A stretch of 64,000 nt of DNA, taken from the NCBI GenBank assembly GCA_031292755.1, contig JARLGM010000004.1, positions 37,526 through 101,525 of the forward strand. The letters are read 5' to 3'. Both the position numbers and the translations under genes were made by a program. The stretch comes from Candidatus Sulfopaludibacter sp. (GTDB lineage: Bacteria; Acidobacteriota; Terriglobia; Bryobacterales; Bryobacteraceae). Position 1 is the first letter of the stretch. Every line of letters starts with the position of its first letter. Of this stretch, positions 39,217 to 47,568 are shown in pieces. The notes under the pieces are model-generated. The model was not told where the DNA came from. It searched no databases and worked only from the letters and a program-made list of their open reading frames with translations.

Positions 39217-41486
39217 AAATTGTTCGCGGTCTCATGCTGCTTGCAGTTGCCGGTGTTGCCGGCGCGCAAAGCCTGGCGGACCTGCCCGACCCTCTGGTGG
39301 GCACATGGTCCAGTTTCGAACTTTCCCACGGCAACACGTATCCCGGCGTGTTCCTGCCCTTCGGTGCGATCGGCTGGACCGCGCAGATGAGCGAGGGCGG
39401 TTGGCCCTATCAATATTTTCGCGAGACCATCCAGGGCTTTCTGGCGACGCACCAGCCTTCGGCGTGGATGGCGAACTACGGCCCGTTTTCGCTCATGCCG
39501 ATCACCGGCGTGCTGGAAGTGGCGCCGGGCGTGCGCGCGTCTCATTTTCAGCACGCCAACGAGCAGGCGCGCCCGTACCGCTACAGCGTGGTGCTGGATG
39601 CATATAAGGTGAAGGTGGAAATGGCGCCCTCGCTGCATGGCGGGGCTTTCCGCTTCACGTATCCCAAAACGGAAGACGCGTACGTGATTCTGGACGATTT
39701 TCACGGCGGCGGCGCGGTCCAGATCCATCCGGAGAGCAATACCATTACCGGCAAGAATTCTTCCGGCGTGCGCAACGTGGCCGGCTTCGCGCAGTATTTC
39801 GCGATGGTGTTCGACCACAAGTTTACGCGCTCGGGGACCTGGGAGATTCCGGAAAACGCGCAGGGGCGCGCCATCCAGGGTCAGCCGACTACGATTGCCG
39901 CGGACTCCGCCGGCCGCGAGGGCAACCACGTGGGCGCATACGTGGGCTTCGCCACGAAAGAAGGCGAAGCGGTGACGGTGCGGATTGGAGTTTCGCTGAT
40001 CAGCGTGGAGCAGGCGGAGCGCAATTTGCGCGCAGAGATGCCGGAGGAAGGCTTCGACCCGGTAGTAGCCCGCGCCAAGTCCGCATGGGAGCGCCAACTG
40101 GCCAAGGTGGAAGTACAGGGCGGCACGGCAGCGGCTCGCAAAACGTTCTACACCGCCATGTATCACGCGGTGCAGTTTCCGCATATGCTCCAGGAGACCG
40201 ACGCCGCGGGCAAGATGGTTCACTGGAGCCCGTATGACGGCAAGGTGCACCCCGGCGAAATGTTCGCCGATAACGGATTCTGGGATACCTTCCGCGCGCA
40301 GTTTCCGCTGCTGACGCTGATGGAGCCGAAGAAGGACGCCGAGATCATCCGCGCCATGCTGAACGCCTACGACGAGGGCGGGTTCATTCCCAAGTGGCCC
40401 AATCCGGGCGAGACCAACGTCATGATCGGCACGCACGGCGATTCGGTGGTGGCCGATGCTTACATGAAGGGGATCCGCGATTACGACGTCGCCAAGGCTT
40501 ATGCGGCGCTGCACAAGGATGCCACCGAAAAGGGCACGCCGCCTTTCCAGGCGCGCAGCGGAATCGAAGACTACATCAAGTTGGGCTTCGTGCCGTACGA
40601 TCACGGCGTGCACGAATCCGTGGCCTGCACGCTGGAATACGCGTACGACGATTTCGCCGTGGCGCAGATGGCGAAGGCGCTCGGGAAGGAAGACGATTAC
40701 AAGGTGTTCCAGGCGCGCACCGCCAATTACCGCAATCTGTACGATGCCAAGACGGGATTCATGCGCGGGCGCAAGAGCGACGGCGCGTGGATCGAGCCCT
40801 TCGATCCGCTGGCGTGGGGCGGCGTCTATACCGAGGGCAACGCGTGGCAATGGTTATGGTCAGTGCAGCAGGATGTGCCGGGGCTGATGGAACTGATGGG
40901 CGGGCGCGACGCCTTCATCAAAAAACTGGATGAGCTGTTCAGCACCACGGCGGATTTCAAGGTGGGCGGGTACGGCAGCGTGATTCACGAAATGACCGAG
41001 GCCAAAATGGCGGGCACGGGCCAGTACGCGCACATCAATGAGCCGGTGCATCACGTCATTTATCTGTACGATTACGCCGGCCAGCCCTGGAAGGCCCAGC
41101 AATGGGTCCATAAGGTGGAGAACGAACTGTACAAACCTGGGCCGGCCGGATGGCTCGGCGACGAGGATACCGGGCAGATGTCGTCCTGGTACATCTTCAG
41201 CTCGCTGGGATTCTATCCGGTGCTGCCGGGCCAGCCGATTTACGCGTTGGGGAGCCCGCAATTCGACCGCGCGGTTTTGCACCTGGAGAACGGCAAGACC
41301 TTTACGGTAGAAGCGGCCAGGAAGGCCGCCGGCGACATCTACGTGCAATCGGTGACGCTGAACGGGAAGGCCCTGAACCGTCCGTGGATCAGCCACAGTG
41401 AAATCACCGGCGGCGGCCTGCTGCGATTCCAACTCGGGCCCCAGCCGAATAAGCAATGGGGCACGGAAGGAATGCCGAAGCCGTAA
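39213..41486 (+). CDS. GH92 family glycosidase (alpha-mannosidase type), secreted
   Basis: 757 aa. Signal peptide (GLMLLAVAGVAGAQ). GH92 marks: FELSHGNTYPGVFLPFGAIG, ETIQGFLATHQPSAWMANYG, TYPKTEDAYVILDDFHGGG-type sheet, then the catalytic (alpha/alpha)6 domain: YTAMYHAVQFPHMLQETD, MFADNGFWDTFRAQFPLLTL, VMIGTHGDSVVADAYMKGIR, EPFDPLAWGGVYTEGNAWQW, GYGSVIHEMTEAK and GWLGDEDTGQMSSWYIFSSL. GH92 enzymes are exo-acting, Ca-dependent alpha-mannosidases. Coupled (ATGA) to the oxidoreductase, which suggests the released sugar or its derivative is the oxidoreductase substrate (inference). Ends 10 nt before a converging DUF1080 gene. Confidence 0.93.
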   Translation: MKIVRGLMLLAVAGVAGAQSLADLPDPLVGTWSSFELSHGNTYPGVFLPFGAIGWTAQMSEGGWPYQYFRETIQGFLATHQPSAWMANYGPFSLMPITGVLEVAPGVRASHFQHANEQARPYRYSVVLDAYKVKVEMAPSLHGGAFRFTYPKTEDAYVILDDFHGGGAVQIHPESNTITGKNSSGVRNVAGFAQYFAMVFDHKFTRSGTWEIPENAQGRAIQGQPTTIAADSAGREGNHVGAYVGFATKEGEAVTVRIGVSLISVEQAERNLRAEMPEEGFDPVVARAKSAWERQLAKVEVQGGTAAARKTFYTAMYHAVQFPHMLQETDAAGKMVHWSPYDGKVHPGEMFADNGFWDTFRAQFPLLTLMEPKKDAEIIRAMLNAYDEGGFIPKWPNPGETNVMIGTHGDSVVADAYMKGIRDYDVAKAYAALHKDATEKGTPPFQARSGIEDYIKLGFVPYDHGVHESVACTLEYAYDDFAVAQMAKALGKEDDYKVFQARTANYRNLYDAKTGFMRGRKSDGAWIEPFDPLAWGGVYTEGNAWQWLWSVQQDVPGLMELMGGRDAFIKKLDELFSTTADFKVGGYGSVIHEMTEAKMAGTGQYAHINEPVHHVIYLYDYAGQPWKAQQWVHKVENELYKPGPAGWLGDEDTGQMSSWYIFSSLGFYPVLPGQPIYALGSPQFDRAVLHLENGKTFTVEAARKAAGDIYVQSVTLNGKALNRPWISHSEITGGGLLRFQLGPQPNKQWGTEGMPKP

Positions 41487-41496
41487 TCCGCGGGTT

Positions 41497-42429
41497 CTAA
41501 TGAACCAGTGGAGTCACCACAAAGCTCTTGATCTCCACATAGCTGTGGTCGCCTTGAATGATGAACGGACCGGGCTGCGCTTCATCCGCGTTGTTGGCGA
41601 TGGCGGTCAGCCCTTCCACCTCCACCTTGTCCAGCACCTTGGTCCCGTTGTGTACCACGGTAAGCTGGCGGCCCACCAGGCGGATGTCGTAACTCTGCCA
41701 TTCGCCCGCCGGCTTGCTCGCGTTCACCGGGGGCGCGATCCGGCTATACAGGGCGGCTGCGCCATGGGTGTTTGGCGGCTTGCCGTAATCCTCCAGAATC
41801 TGGATCTCATAACGGCCTCGCAGACCGATGCCGCTGTTGGAGTGCTCCACGATGCGGAAGTCCGTGTGCAGTGTGAAATTCCAGAACTTCTGTTCCGAGA
41901 TCAGATCGGTGGTGGGCGGGGCGTTGCGCATAATTCCGTCCACCACGGTCCATTTGAATGCCAGGCCCGGATTCAGGGCTTTCCATCCGGACGTGTCCTT
42001 CCCGTTGAAAAGCTGGATCGGCTTGCCTTCTTTCCACGACCCGTCGTCCTTGTCCGCGATCGCCGGCGCGCGCACGCCGGTCCACTTCACCAGCGACGTG
42101 GGCTGGCCTTCGGATTCCGACGTGCCTTCCAGCTTGCCGCCCACCAGGCGGGCGTGAAACACGCGCTTGACGCCACGGCCGTTCGGCGCGATCGTGAAGG
42201 TCAGCTCGTCGCCATTCACGTCGATGGTGGTGATTTTGTTCATGTCGCCGCCGAAGGCGCTCACGAACTTTCCCGCAGCGGCGGGCGTGCCGGCGCCCGT
42301 CAGTTCCACCCACCAGGCGCGCATCTGCGAGCCGCTCGTGGTGGTGATGTCCCATCTGCCGTCAAAATCCGTGGCGGCGGAAAACGCCGGCAAAACAGCC
42401 AGCAGCAAGAGTCCCGGTAGAGAACGCAT
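41497..42429 (-). CDS. DUF1080 (3-keto-disaccharide hydrolase-type) secreted protein
   Basis: 310 aa. Signal peptide (SLPGLLLLAVLPAFSAA). The N-terminal part (DFDGRWDITTTSGSQMRAWW) forms a beta domain; the C-terminal half is the DUF1080 concanavalin-like fold: IQLFNGKDTSGWKALNPGL, FKWTVVDGIMRN, FWNFTLHTDFRIVEHSNSGI, GLRGRYEIQILEDYG and YVEIKSFVV. Members hydrolyse 3-keto-glucosides made by Gfo/Idh/MocA-type oxidoreductases in Bacteroides and others, so this gene next to such an oxidoreductase and GH92 fits. Start ATG 42429 (in-frame ATG at 42465 precedes the signal peptide). Confidence 0.87.
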   Translation of the reverse strand: MRSLPGLLLLAVLPAFSAATDFDGRWDITTTSGSQMRAWWVELTGAGTPAAAGKFVSAFGGDMNKITTIDVNGDELTFTIAPNGRGVKRVFHARLVGGKLEGTSESEGQPTSLVKWTGVRAPAIADKDDGSWKEGKPIQLFNGKDTSGWKALNPGLAFKWTVVDGIMRNAPPTTDLISEQKFWNFTLHTDFRIVEHSNSGIGLRGRYEIQILEDYGKPPNTHGAAALYSRIAPPVNASKPAGEWQSYDIRLVGRQLTVVHNGTKVLDKVEVEGLTAIANNADEAQPGPFIIQGDHSYVEIKSFVVTPLVH

Positions 42430-42465
42430 AGTCGATCCGCCGTTCAATCTATCACGATTTCCCAT

Positions 42466-42888
42466 TCACCGGTCGAATACCAGGACCATCGCGCCGGCAA
42501 AGATCAATGCCGCGCCCAGCCCTTTTCCCCATGTCATGCGCTCACCCAGAAACAGCGCCGCGATGGGAATAACGAACACCACGCTCAGCTTGTCCAGCGG
42601 CGCCACGCGCGAGGCCTCGCCGGTTTGCAGCGCGCGAAAATAGCACAGCCACGAGGAGCCCGTGGCGATTCCCGAGAGCGTCAGGAACAGCCAGGTCTTC
42701 GGCGTGAACTGCTGCAATGCGCCCGGCTGGCGCGTGAACCATGCCAATAGCCACGTGAACACGATCACCACGCTGGTCCGCACCGCCGTGGCCAGGTTGG
42801 CATCCACATTGGTCACGCCAATCTTGGCCAGTACCGCGGTGAGGGCGGCGAAAACCGCGGAGAGTAACGCCCAGGCAATCCAGGTCAT
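42466..42888 (-). CDS. EamA/DMT-family half-size transporter
   Basis: 140 aa, one EamA domain with about five transmembrane helices: WALLSAVFAALTAVLAKIGV, ATAVRTSVVIVFTWLLAWF, TWLFLTLSGIATGSSWLCYF, VAPLDKLSVVFVIPIAALFL and LGAALIFAGAMVLVF. Full-length DMT transporters have two such repeats; half-size ones act as dimers. The substrate is unknown. It lies 35 nt downstream of the ethanolamine-operon propeller gene and may be its last member, or a separate unit. Confidence 0.85.
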   Translation of the reverse strand: MTWIAWALLSAVFAALTAVLAKIGVTNVDANLATAVRTSVVIVFTWLLAWFTRQPGALQQFTPKTWLFLTLSGIATGSSWLCYFRALQTGEASRVAPLDKLSVVFVIPIAALFLGERMTWGKGLGAALIFAGAMVLVFDR

Positions 42889-42923
42889 CAGGCCCCCAAC
42901 TTAACACGCTCCCGCCGCGCCGC

Positions 42924-44135
42924 CTAACTCCCCGAAACCAGACTGTACGCCACGCGCCAGATCACCCTGGCTCCGTCGTCGGAAACCAGCAGAGCGCCGT
43001 CCGGCGCGACCGCGACACCCACCGGACGGCCGTAGACTTCGCGCTTTCCCGGATCGGGCACAAACCCGTTCAGAAAGGAAACGGGAGCTCCGGCGGGCGC
43101 GCCATCATGGAACGGAACAAACACCACCCGGTATCCGCTGCGCGCGCGCCGGTTCCACGAACCGTGCTCCGCGATAAAAGCGCCGTGCCGGTAGACCGAG
43201 GGGAACTGCTGCGCTTCGTAAAATGCGAACTGCAGCGGCGCCACATGCCCGCTCAGCAGAACGTCCGGAACAATCGCCCTGGCCACCATGTCGGGCCGCG
43301 CCGGCACCCGGTCATCCACGTGCTTCCCGATATAGCTGTAAGGCCAGCCGTAAAATCCGCCGTCCGTCACGCCGGTGAAAAAGTCGGGCGGGACATCGTC
43401 GCCCAGATTGTCGCGCTCATTCACCGAGGCCCACAAGCGGCCGGTCTCCGGGTTGCAGGCGATGCCCACGGCATTGCGCAGACCGCCGGCATAGACGCGC
43501 ATGTTCTTTCCGTCGGGATCGGCGATCAGCACCGCCGCGCGGCGAGCGTCCCGCTCGATGCCCACATTGCTCTCCGAGCCGACCGAGACGTACAACTTGC
43601 CGCCGTCGTTGCTGAACGCGATCGACCGCGTCCAATGCTGGTTGTACCCCATGCCGGGAAGATCCATAATGTGCTCTCGGCCGCTCACGCGCTTCGACGT
43701 GGCGGGGTCGTAGCGAAAGCGCAGCACCTCATTGGTATCGGCCACGTAAACATAGCTGTCGTGAAAGGCGATTCCGAACGGCAGGTTCAGACCATCGGCG
43801 AACAGCTCGCGCGACTCGGACGTCCCTCGCCGGCGCGGGTCGCGCAGCACCATCACGCGTCCCACGTCGGAGTCGGCCACGAAGACATCGCCATTGGGCG
43901 CCACGGCCAGCCAGCGGGGCTCGTCGAATCCGCCGGCGAAAATGGACACCGTGAATCCCGCCGGCACGTGCGGCGCGAAGCCCGCGGGCAGGGGCGCCAC
44001 GACCGGTGCGTTGTTGACGCGCAGCAACCGGGTCACGATGCGCGTCCGCCAGCCGCCGGCGTTCAGCAGAAGCAGGATCGCGGAAGACCCGAACAACACG
44101 ACGATGAGAATGCGCCGAAACTGGGAACCGGTCAT
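42924..44135 (-). CDS. Sorbosone-dehydrogenase-like / soluble aldose dehydrogenase-type beta-propeller, membrane anchored
   Basis: 403 aa. One N-terminal membrane segment (ILIVVLFGSSAILLLLNAGG) then a six-bladed propeller: GFTVSIFAGGFDEPRWLAVA, PNGDVFVADSDVGRVMVLRD, LPFGIAFHDSYVYVADTNEV, NQHWTRSIAFSNDGGKLYVS, RNAVGIACNPETGRLWASVN, FYGWPYSYIGKHVDDRVPA, AFIAEHGSWNRRARSGYRVV and GRPVGVAVAPDGALLVSDDG. This is the L-sorbosone dehydrogenase / PQQ sugar-dehydrogenase family, periplasmic when anchored. Start ATG 44135 overlaps the EutC stop (ATGA), so it belongs to the ethanolamine operon. Whether it oxidises an aldehyde released from ethanolamine is unknown. Confidence 0.87.
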   Translation of the reverse strand: MTGSQFRRILIVVLFGSSAILLLLNAGGWRTRIVTRLLRVNNAPVVAPLPAGFAPHVPAGFTVSIFAGGFDEPRWLAVAPNGDVFVADSDVGRVMVLRDPRRRGTSESRELFADGLNLPFGIAFHDSYVYVADTNEVLRFRYDPATSKRVSGREHIMDLPGMGYNQHWTRSIAFSNDGGKLYVSVGSESNVGIERDARRAAVLIADPDGKNMRVYAGGLRNAVGIACNPETGRLWASVNERDNLGDDVPPDFFTGVTDGGFYGWPYSYIGKHVDDRVPARPDMVARAIVPDVLLSGHVAPLQFAFYEAQQFPSVYRHGAFIAEHGSWNRRARSGYRVVFVPFHDGAPAGAPVSFLNGFVPDPGKREVYGRPVGVAVAPDGALLVSDDGARVIWRVAYSLVSGS

Positions 44136-44821
44136 GGTTCGATGCGCAGGTCCTCCTTCAATTCCACGCCTGTCAGTTGACGCACGCGCGCCTGCTCCAT
44201 CAGAAAGTGTAGCTTGCGTGCGGCCAGGCTGTACGAAATGCCTTCCGTGCGGACGTTGGAGATGCAGTTGCGCTCGGCATCGTTGCGGCCGGGCCGCGGA
44301 TCCCAGGTGAGATAAATTCCCAGGCTGTCCGGCGATGTCAGGCCGGGCCGCTCGCCGATCAGCACCGCCACCTGGCGCGCGCCCAGGGCTTCGCCGATCT
44401 CGTCGCCGATCGCCACCCGGCCCTGCAGCACCACGCTCGACGGCGACAGCCGCCAACCCTCCAGCAGCGGCAGCAGCGCCTCCAGCAGCGGCGCGGCGTG
44501 ATGGTGCACGGCGGGTGCGGAAAGCCCGTCCGCAATCACCAGCGCCGCGTCGTAATCCCCGGGAACCAGCAGCGCCCGCGAATCCGCGTTCAGCTTGCGG
44601 CCCAGGTCCGGCCGTCGCAGGTAGGTTGCGCGATCCGGCGCGGCGCTGTGAAGCAGCAGATGCGGCAGGCGGAGCGATGCCGCGTCCAGCTCTTCGTAAA
44701 CCGCGTCGCGGGCCCGCGCGTGGTCCAGTTGAAAGCGCAGCAGCTCCGCGGTGGGCAGGCTGTGACCGCTGCGGCCCAGGGCCACGCGGGCGGGCGTGAA
44801 TCGTTTCAGGAAAGCAGCCAT
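44132..44821 (-). CDS. eutC: Ethanolamine ammonia-lyase, small subunit
   Basis: 229 aa. Family landmarks: TPARVALGRSGHSLPTAELL, RFQLDHARARDAVYEELD, LVIADGLSAPAVHHHAAPLL, LQGRVAIGDEIGEALGARQV, AVLIGERPGLTSPDSLGIYL, TWDPRPGRNDAERNCISNV and GISYSLAARKLHFLMEQA. With EutB it makes the adenosylcobalamin-dependent enzyme that converts ethanolamine to acetaldehyde and ammonia. The N-terminal region is short compared with enterobacterial EutC, as in other non-enteric copies. Start ATG 44821, overlapping the EutB 3' end by 16 bp. Confidence 0.94.
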   Translation of the reverse strand: MAAFLKRFTPARVALGRSGHSLPTAELLRFQLDHARARDAVYEELDAASLRLPHLLLHSAAPDRATYLRRPDLGRKLNADSRALLVPGDYDAALVIADGLSAPAVHHHAAPLLEALLPLLEGWRLSPSSVVLQGRVAIGDEIGEALGARQVAVLIGERPGLTSPDSLGIYLTWDPRPGRNDAERNCISNVRTEGISYSLAARKLHFLMEQARVRQLTGVELKEDLRIEP

Positions 44822-46095
44822 GTCGCGGGAAATAGCTGGGGCGCGCCGGCCAGCCACGCTTCAAATTCCGGCGCCGGCTTCAGGCCAAGCACGCTGCGCA
44901 GGTACAGCGCGTCGTGAAAGCTGGTGCTCTGGTAGTGCAACATCACGTCGTCGGCGCCGGGCACTCCCATAATATAGTTGCAGCCGGCCACACCCAGCAT
45001 GGTTAGCAGCGCGTCCATGTCGTCCTGGTCGGCTTCGGCGTGGTTGGTGTAGCAGATGTCGCAGCCCATGGGAACGCCCAGCAGTTTACCGCAGAAGTGG
45101 TCCTCCAGGCCGGCGCGCAGGATCTGTTTCCCATCGTAAAGATACTCGGGGCCGATGAAGCCCACCACGGAATTCACCAGCAGCGGCCGGTACCGGCGCG
45201 CCACGGCATAGGCGCGCGCTTCGCAGGTCTGCTGATCCACGCCATGATGCGCATTGGCCGACAGCGCGCTTCCCTGCCCCGTTTCGAAGTACATCACGTG
45301 AGTCATGCCGCCGGCTTCCCGCGCCGCCTGGCAGGCCTCATCCAGCATAGCCAGGTGGATGCCGAACGCCATGTTGGCCGCTTCGGTGCCGGCGATGGAC
45401 TGGAACACCAGGTCCACCGGCGCCTTGCGCGCCAGTGCCTGCATCTGCGTGGTGACATGCGCCAGCACGCAGATCTGGGTGGGAATGCGGTAGCGCTCGC
45501 GAATGCGGTCCAGCATCCACAGAATCGCCTGCACCGTGCTCACGTTGTCGCTGGCCGGGTTGACGCCGATGACAGCGTCACCGCTGCCGTAGGAAAGGCC
45601 GTCCAGCACGCTGGCGGCGATGCCCTGAAGGTCGTCGGTGGGATGGTTGGGCTGCAACCGTGTGGAGAGCCGCCCGGGGAGCCCGATGGTCGACCGGAAT
45701 TGCGTGACCACGCGGCATTTCGCGCCCACGGTCACCAGGTCCTGGAGCCGCATGATTTTGCAGACGGCCGCCGCCATCTCCGGGGTCAGTCCCGGCGCCA
45801 GCGCAGTGAGCCGCTCGCCGGTGGCCTCCGCGCTGAGCAGCCAGTCGCGCAATTCGCCCACTGTCAAATGGGAAACCGGCGCGAACGCGGCGGCATCGTG
45901 CGAATCGCAGATCAGGCGGGTGACTTCGTCGCTCTCGTAAGGGATCACCGGCTCGGCCAGAATCGCCTTCAACGGCACGTCGGCAAGCTGCATCTGCGCT
46001 CGCGCGCGCTCCTCCGCGGTGGAGGCCGCGATGCCCGCCAACTGGTCGCCCGAACGCGCCGGCGACGCCTTTGCCAGTAACTCGCGAAGTATCAT
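44806..46095 (-). CDS. eutB: Ethanolamine ammonia-lyase, large subunit
   Basis: 429 aa, slightly shorter than the enteric form. Family landmarks: LKAILAEPVIPYESDEVTRL, FAPVSHLTVGELRDWLLS, KCRVVTQFRSTIGLPGRLST, RLQPNHPTDDLQGIAASVLD, GLSYGSGDAVIGVNPASDNV, DLVFQSIAGTEAANMAFGIH, MYFETGQGSALSANAHHGVD, and CDICYTNHAEADQDDMDALL. Catalytic TIM barrel for substrate and adenosylcobalamin. The permease gene ends in an ATGA overlap before its start. No eut microcompartment shell, eutA, eutE, eutD or eutT was found here, so this is a non-compartment ethanolamine route; cofactor must come from elsewhere. Confidence 0.96.
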   Translation of the reverse strand: MILRELLAKASPARSGDQLAGIAASTAEERARAQMQLADVPLKAILAEPVIPYESDEVTRLICDSHDAAAFAPVSHLTVGELRDWLLSAEATGERLTALAPGLTPEMAAAVCKIMRLQDLVTVGAKCRVVTQFRSTIGLPGRLSTRLQPNHPTDDLQGIAASVLDGLSYGSGDAVIGVNPASDNVSTVQAILWMLDRIRERYRIPTQICVLAHVTTQMQALARKAPVDLVFQSIAGTEAANMAFGIHLAMLDEACQAAREAGGMTHVMYFETGQGSALSANAHHGVDQQTCEARAYAVARRYRPLLVNSVVGFIGPEYLYDGKQILRAGLEDHFCGKLLGVPMGCDICYTNHAEADQDDMDALLTMLGVAGCNYIMGVPGADDVMLHYQSTSFHDALYLRSVLGLKPAPEFEAWLAGAPQLFPATWLLS

Positions 46096-47519
46096 GACCC
46101 GGCAACTTCCCGCCGGAGAGCCACCGCTGTCTTTTCCTCCGGCGCCAGCACCAGGCGGTGCCGCGCGTGAATCGCGTAGTAGGCGATGCCCAGCAGAAAC
46201 CAGATGGCCGCGCCGATCACGCCCTTGTTGTAATCCGGATTGCGGAACAGCACCACCAGGGTCGCGCCCGCCACCAGCGCCGCCACCACGGCTCCCGGTA
46301 TGCCCACGGGACTGACAAAGGGCCGCGCGATGTCCGGAAATCGCAGCCGCAACACAATGAACGAGGCCATCTGTAAAATGTACGCCAGCACCGCGCCGAA
46401 CACCGCCATGTTCAGCAAAATCGCGCCCACCGGGCTGCCCTGCGGCGTCAGGTGAATCGCCAGCGCCACCGCGAAGCCCAAGCCCGACCCGGCCAGCAAC
46501 GCTCGCTGCGGCGTTTCGCGCGTTCCGTGCGTCACCGAAAGAAAGGTGGGGAAGTAGCCCGCGCGCGAGAGCGAATAAATCTGCCGGCCATAGGCAAAGA
46601 TGATGGTGTGAAAGCTGGCGACCAGGCCGGTGCAGGCCAGCAACGCCAGCACCCGCGCCTTCAAGCCCTGCCCGAAAATGGTCTGGAATCCAAGAAACAG
46701 CGGCTCATTCGAAACCGCCACTTTGGCCACACCGGGCGCGATTCCCGCGCTCAGCACCACCGTCAAAAACGAAACGGCAATCAGCGTCACCAGTCCATAC
46801 AGGATGCCCCGCGGCATATCGCGCGCGGGGTCGTGACTCTCTTCCGCCGCCAGCGGCAACTGTTCGATTCCCAGATACAGCCACAGCGCGAACGGCAATT
46901 CCAGCAGCGTCGCCGCGCCCGGATGCGCGCCGCGCGGGAAATACGGAGAGGCCCAGCGGGCCAGGTCGAAATGCGGCGCCGCGCCCACCCAGAATACCGC
47001 CAGCACCAGCAGAGCGATGGCCGTCACCACCACCGATACATGGAACGTCATCTCCACGCCCCACACGTTCAACGCCACGAAGATGCCGTAGCACAGCAGC
47101 CACCATGCCGGTTCCCATGCGCCGGATGTGCCGAAGATGGCGCCGAGATAGCCGCCGATCCCCACCACGATGACCGCCGGCGTCAGAATGTACTCCATAT
47201 TTTCCGCCAGGCCCGTGATGTAGCCGCCCCACGGACCCATGGCCGTGCGTGCGAAGGAATACGCGCCGCCGGCGTGCGGCAAGGCCGGCGACATTTCCGC
47301 GATGGAAAAGCACAGCCCGATATACATGAAGGTCATCACCACCACGGCCAGCAACATGCCGCCGAAGCCACCTGCCGCCATGCCGAAGTTCCAGCCGAAA
47401 AAATCTCCGGAAATCACCGCGCCCACGCCCATCGCCCACAGTTGCAGCACGCGCGCGTGCCGCCGCAGACGGCGTCGGGAAAGATACTCGGGGTCGGCCG
47501 GGGTATAGGTTGTCTTCAC
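46092..47519 (-). CDS. eat: Ethanolamine permease (APC superfamily)
   Basis: 475 aa, about 12 transmembrane segments. Markers: LQLWAMGVGAVISGDFFGWN at the first helix, FSIAEMSPALPHAGGAYSFA, RTAMGPWGGYITGLAENMEY, LPFALWLYLGIEQLPLAAEE, HTIIFAYGRQIYSLSRAGYF. This matches the ethanolamine permease family (TIGR00908-type). The gene opens the operon: its TGA overlaps the EutB ATG. Only 49 nt separate it from the divergent peptidase gene, so the shared promoter region is very short; no cobalamin riboswitch fits in it. Confidence 0.93.
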   Translation of the reverse strand: MKTTYTPADPEYLSRRRLRRHARVLQLWAMGVGAVISGDFFGWNFGMAAGGFGGMLLAVVVMTFMYIGLCFSIAEMSPALPHAGGAYSFARTAMGPWGGYITGLAENMEYILTPAVIVVGIGGYLGAIFGTSGAWEPAWWLLCYGIFVALNVWGVEMTFHVSVVVTAIALLVLAVFWVGAAPHFDLARWASPYFPRGAHPGAATLLELPFALWLYLGIEQLPLAAEESHDPARDMPRGILYGLVTLIAVSFLTVVLSAGIAPGVAKVAVSNEPLFLGFQTIFGQGLKARVLALLACTGLVASFHTIIFAYGRQIYSLSRAGYFPTFLSVTHGTRETPQRALLAGSGLGFAVALAIHLTPQGSPVGAILLNMAVFGAVLAYILQMASFIVLRLRFPDIARPFVSPVGIPGAVVAALVAGATLVVLFRNPDYNKGVIGAAIWFLLGIAYYAIHARHRLVLAPEEKTAVALRREVAGS

Positions 47520-47568
47520 GAGTGCGTTGCAACCAGTTTACGCCAGCGCGCGCTATCATCAGAAAACC

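Noticed and set aside
47520..47568. Cobalamin riboswitch ahead of the B12-dependent eut operon
   Set aside because: Only 49 nt separate the divergent genes; no room for a riboswitch and no matching conserved blocks.
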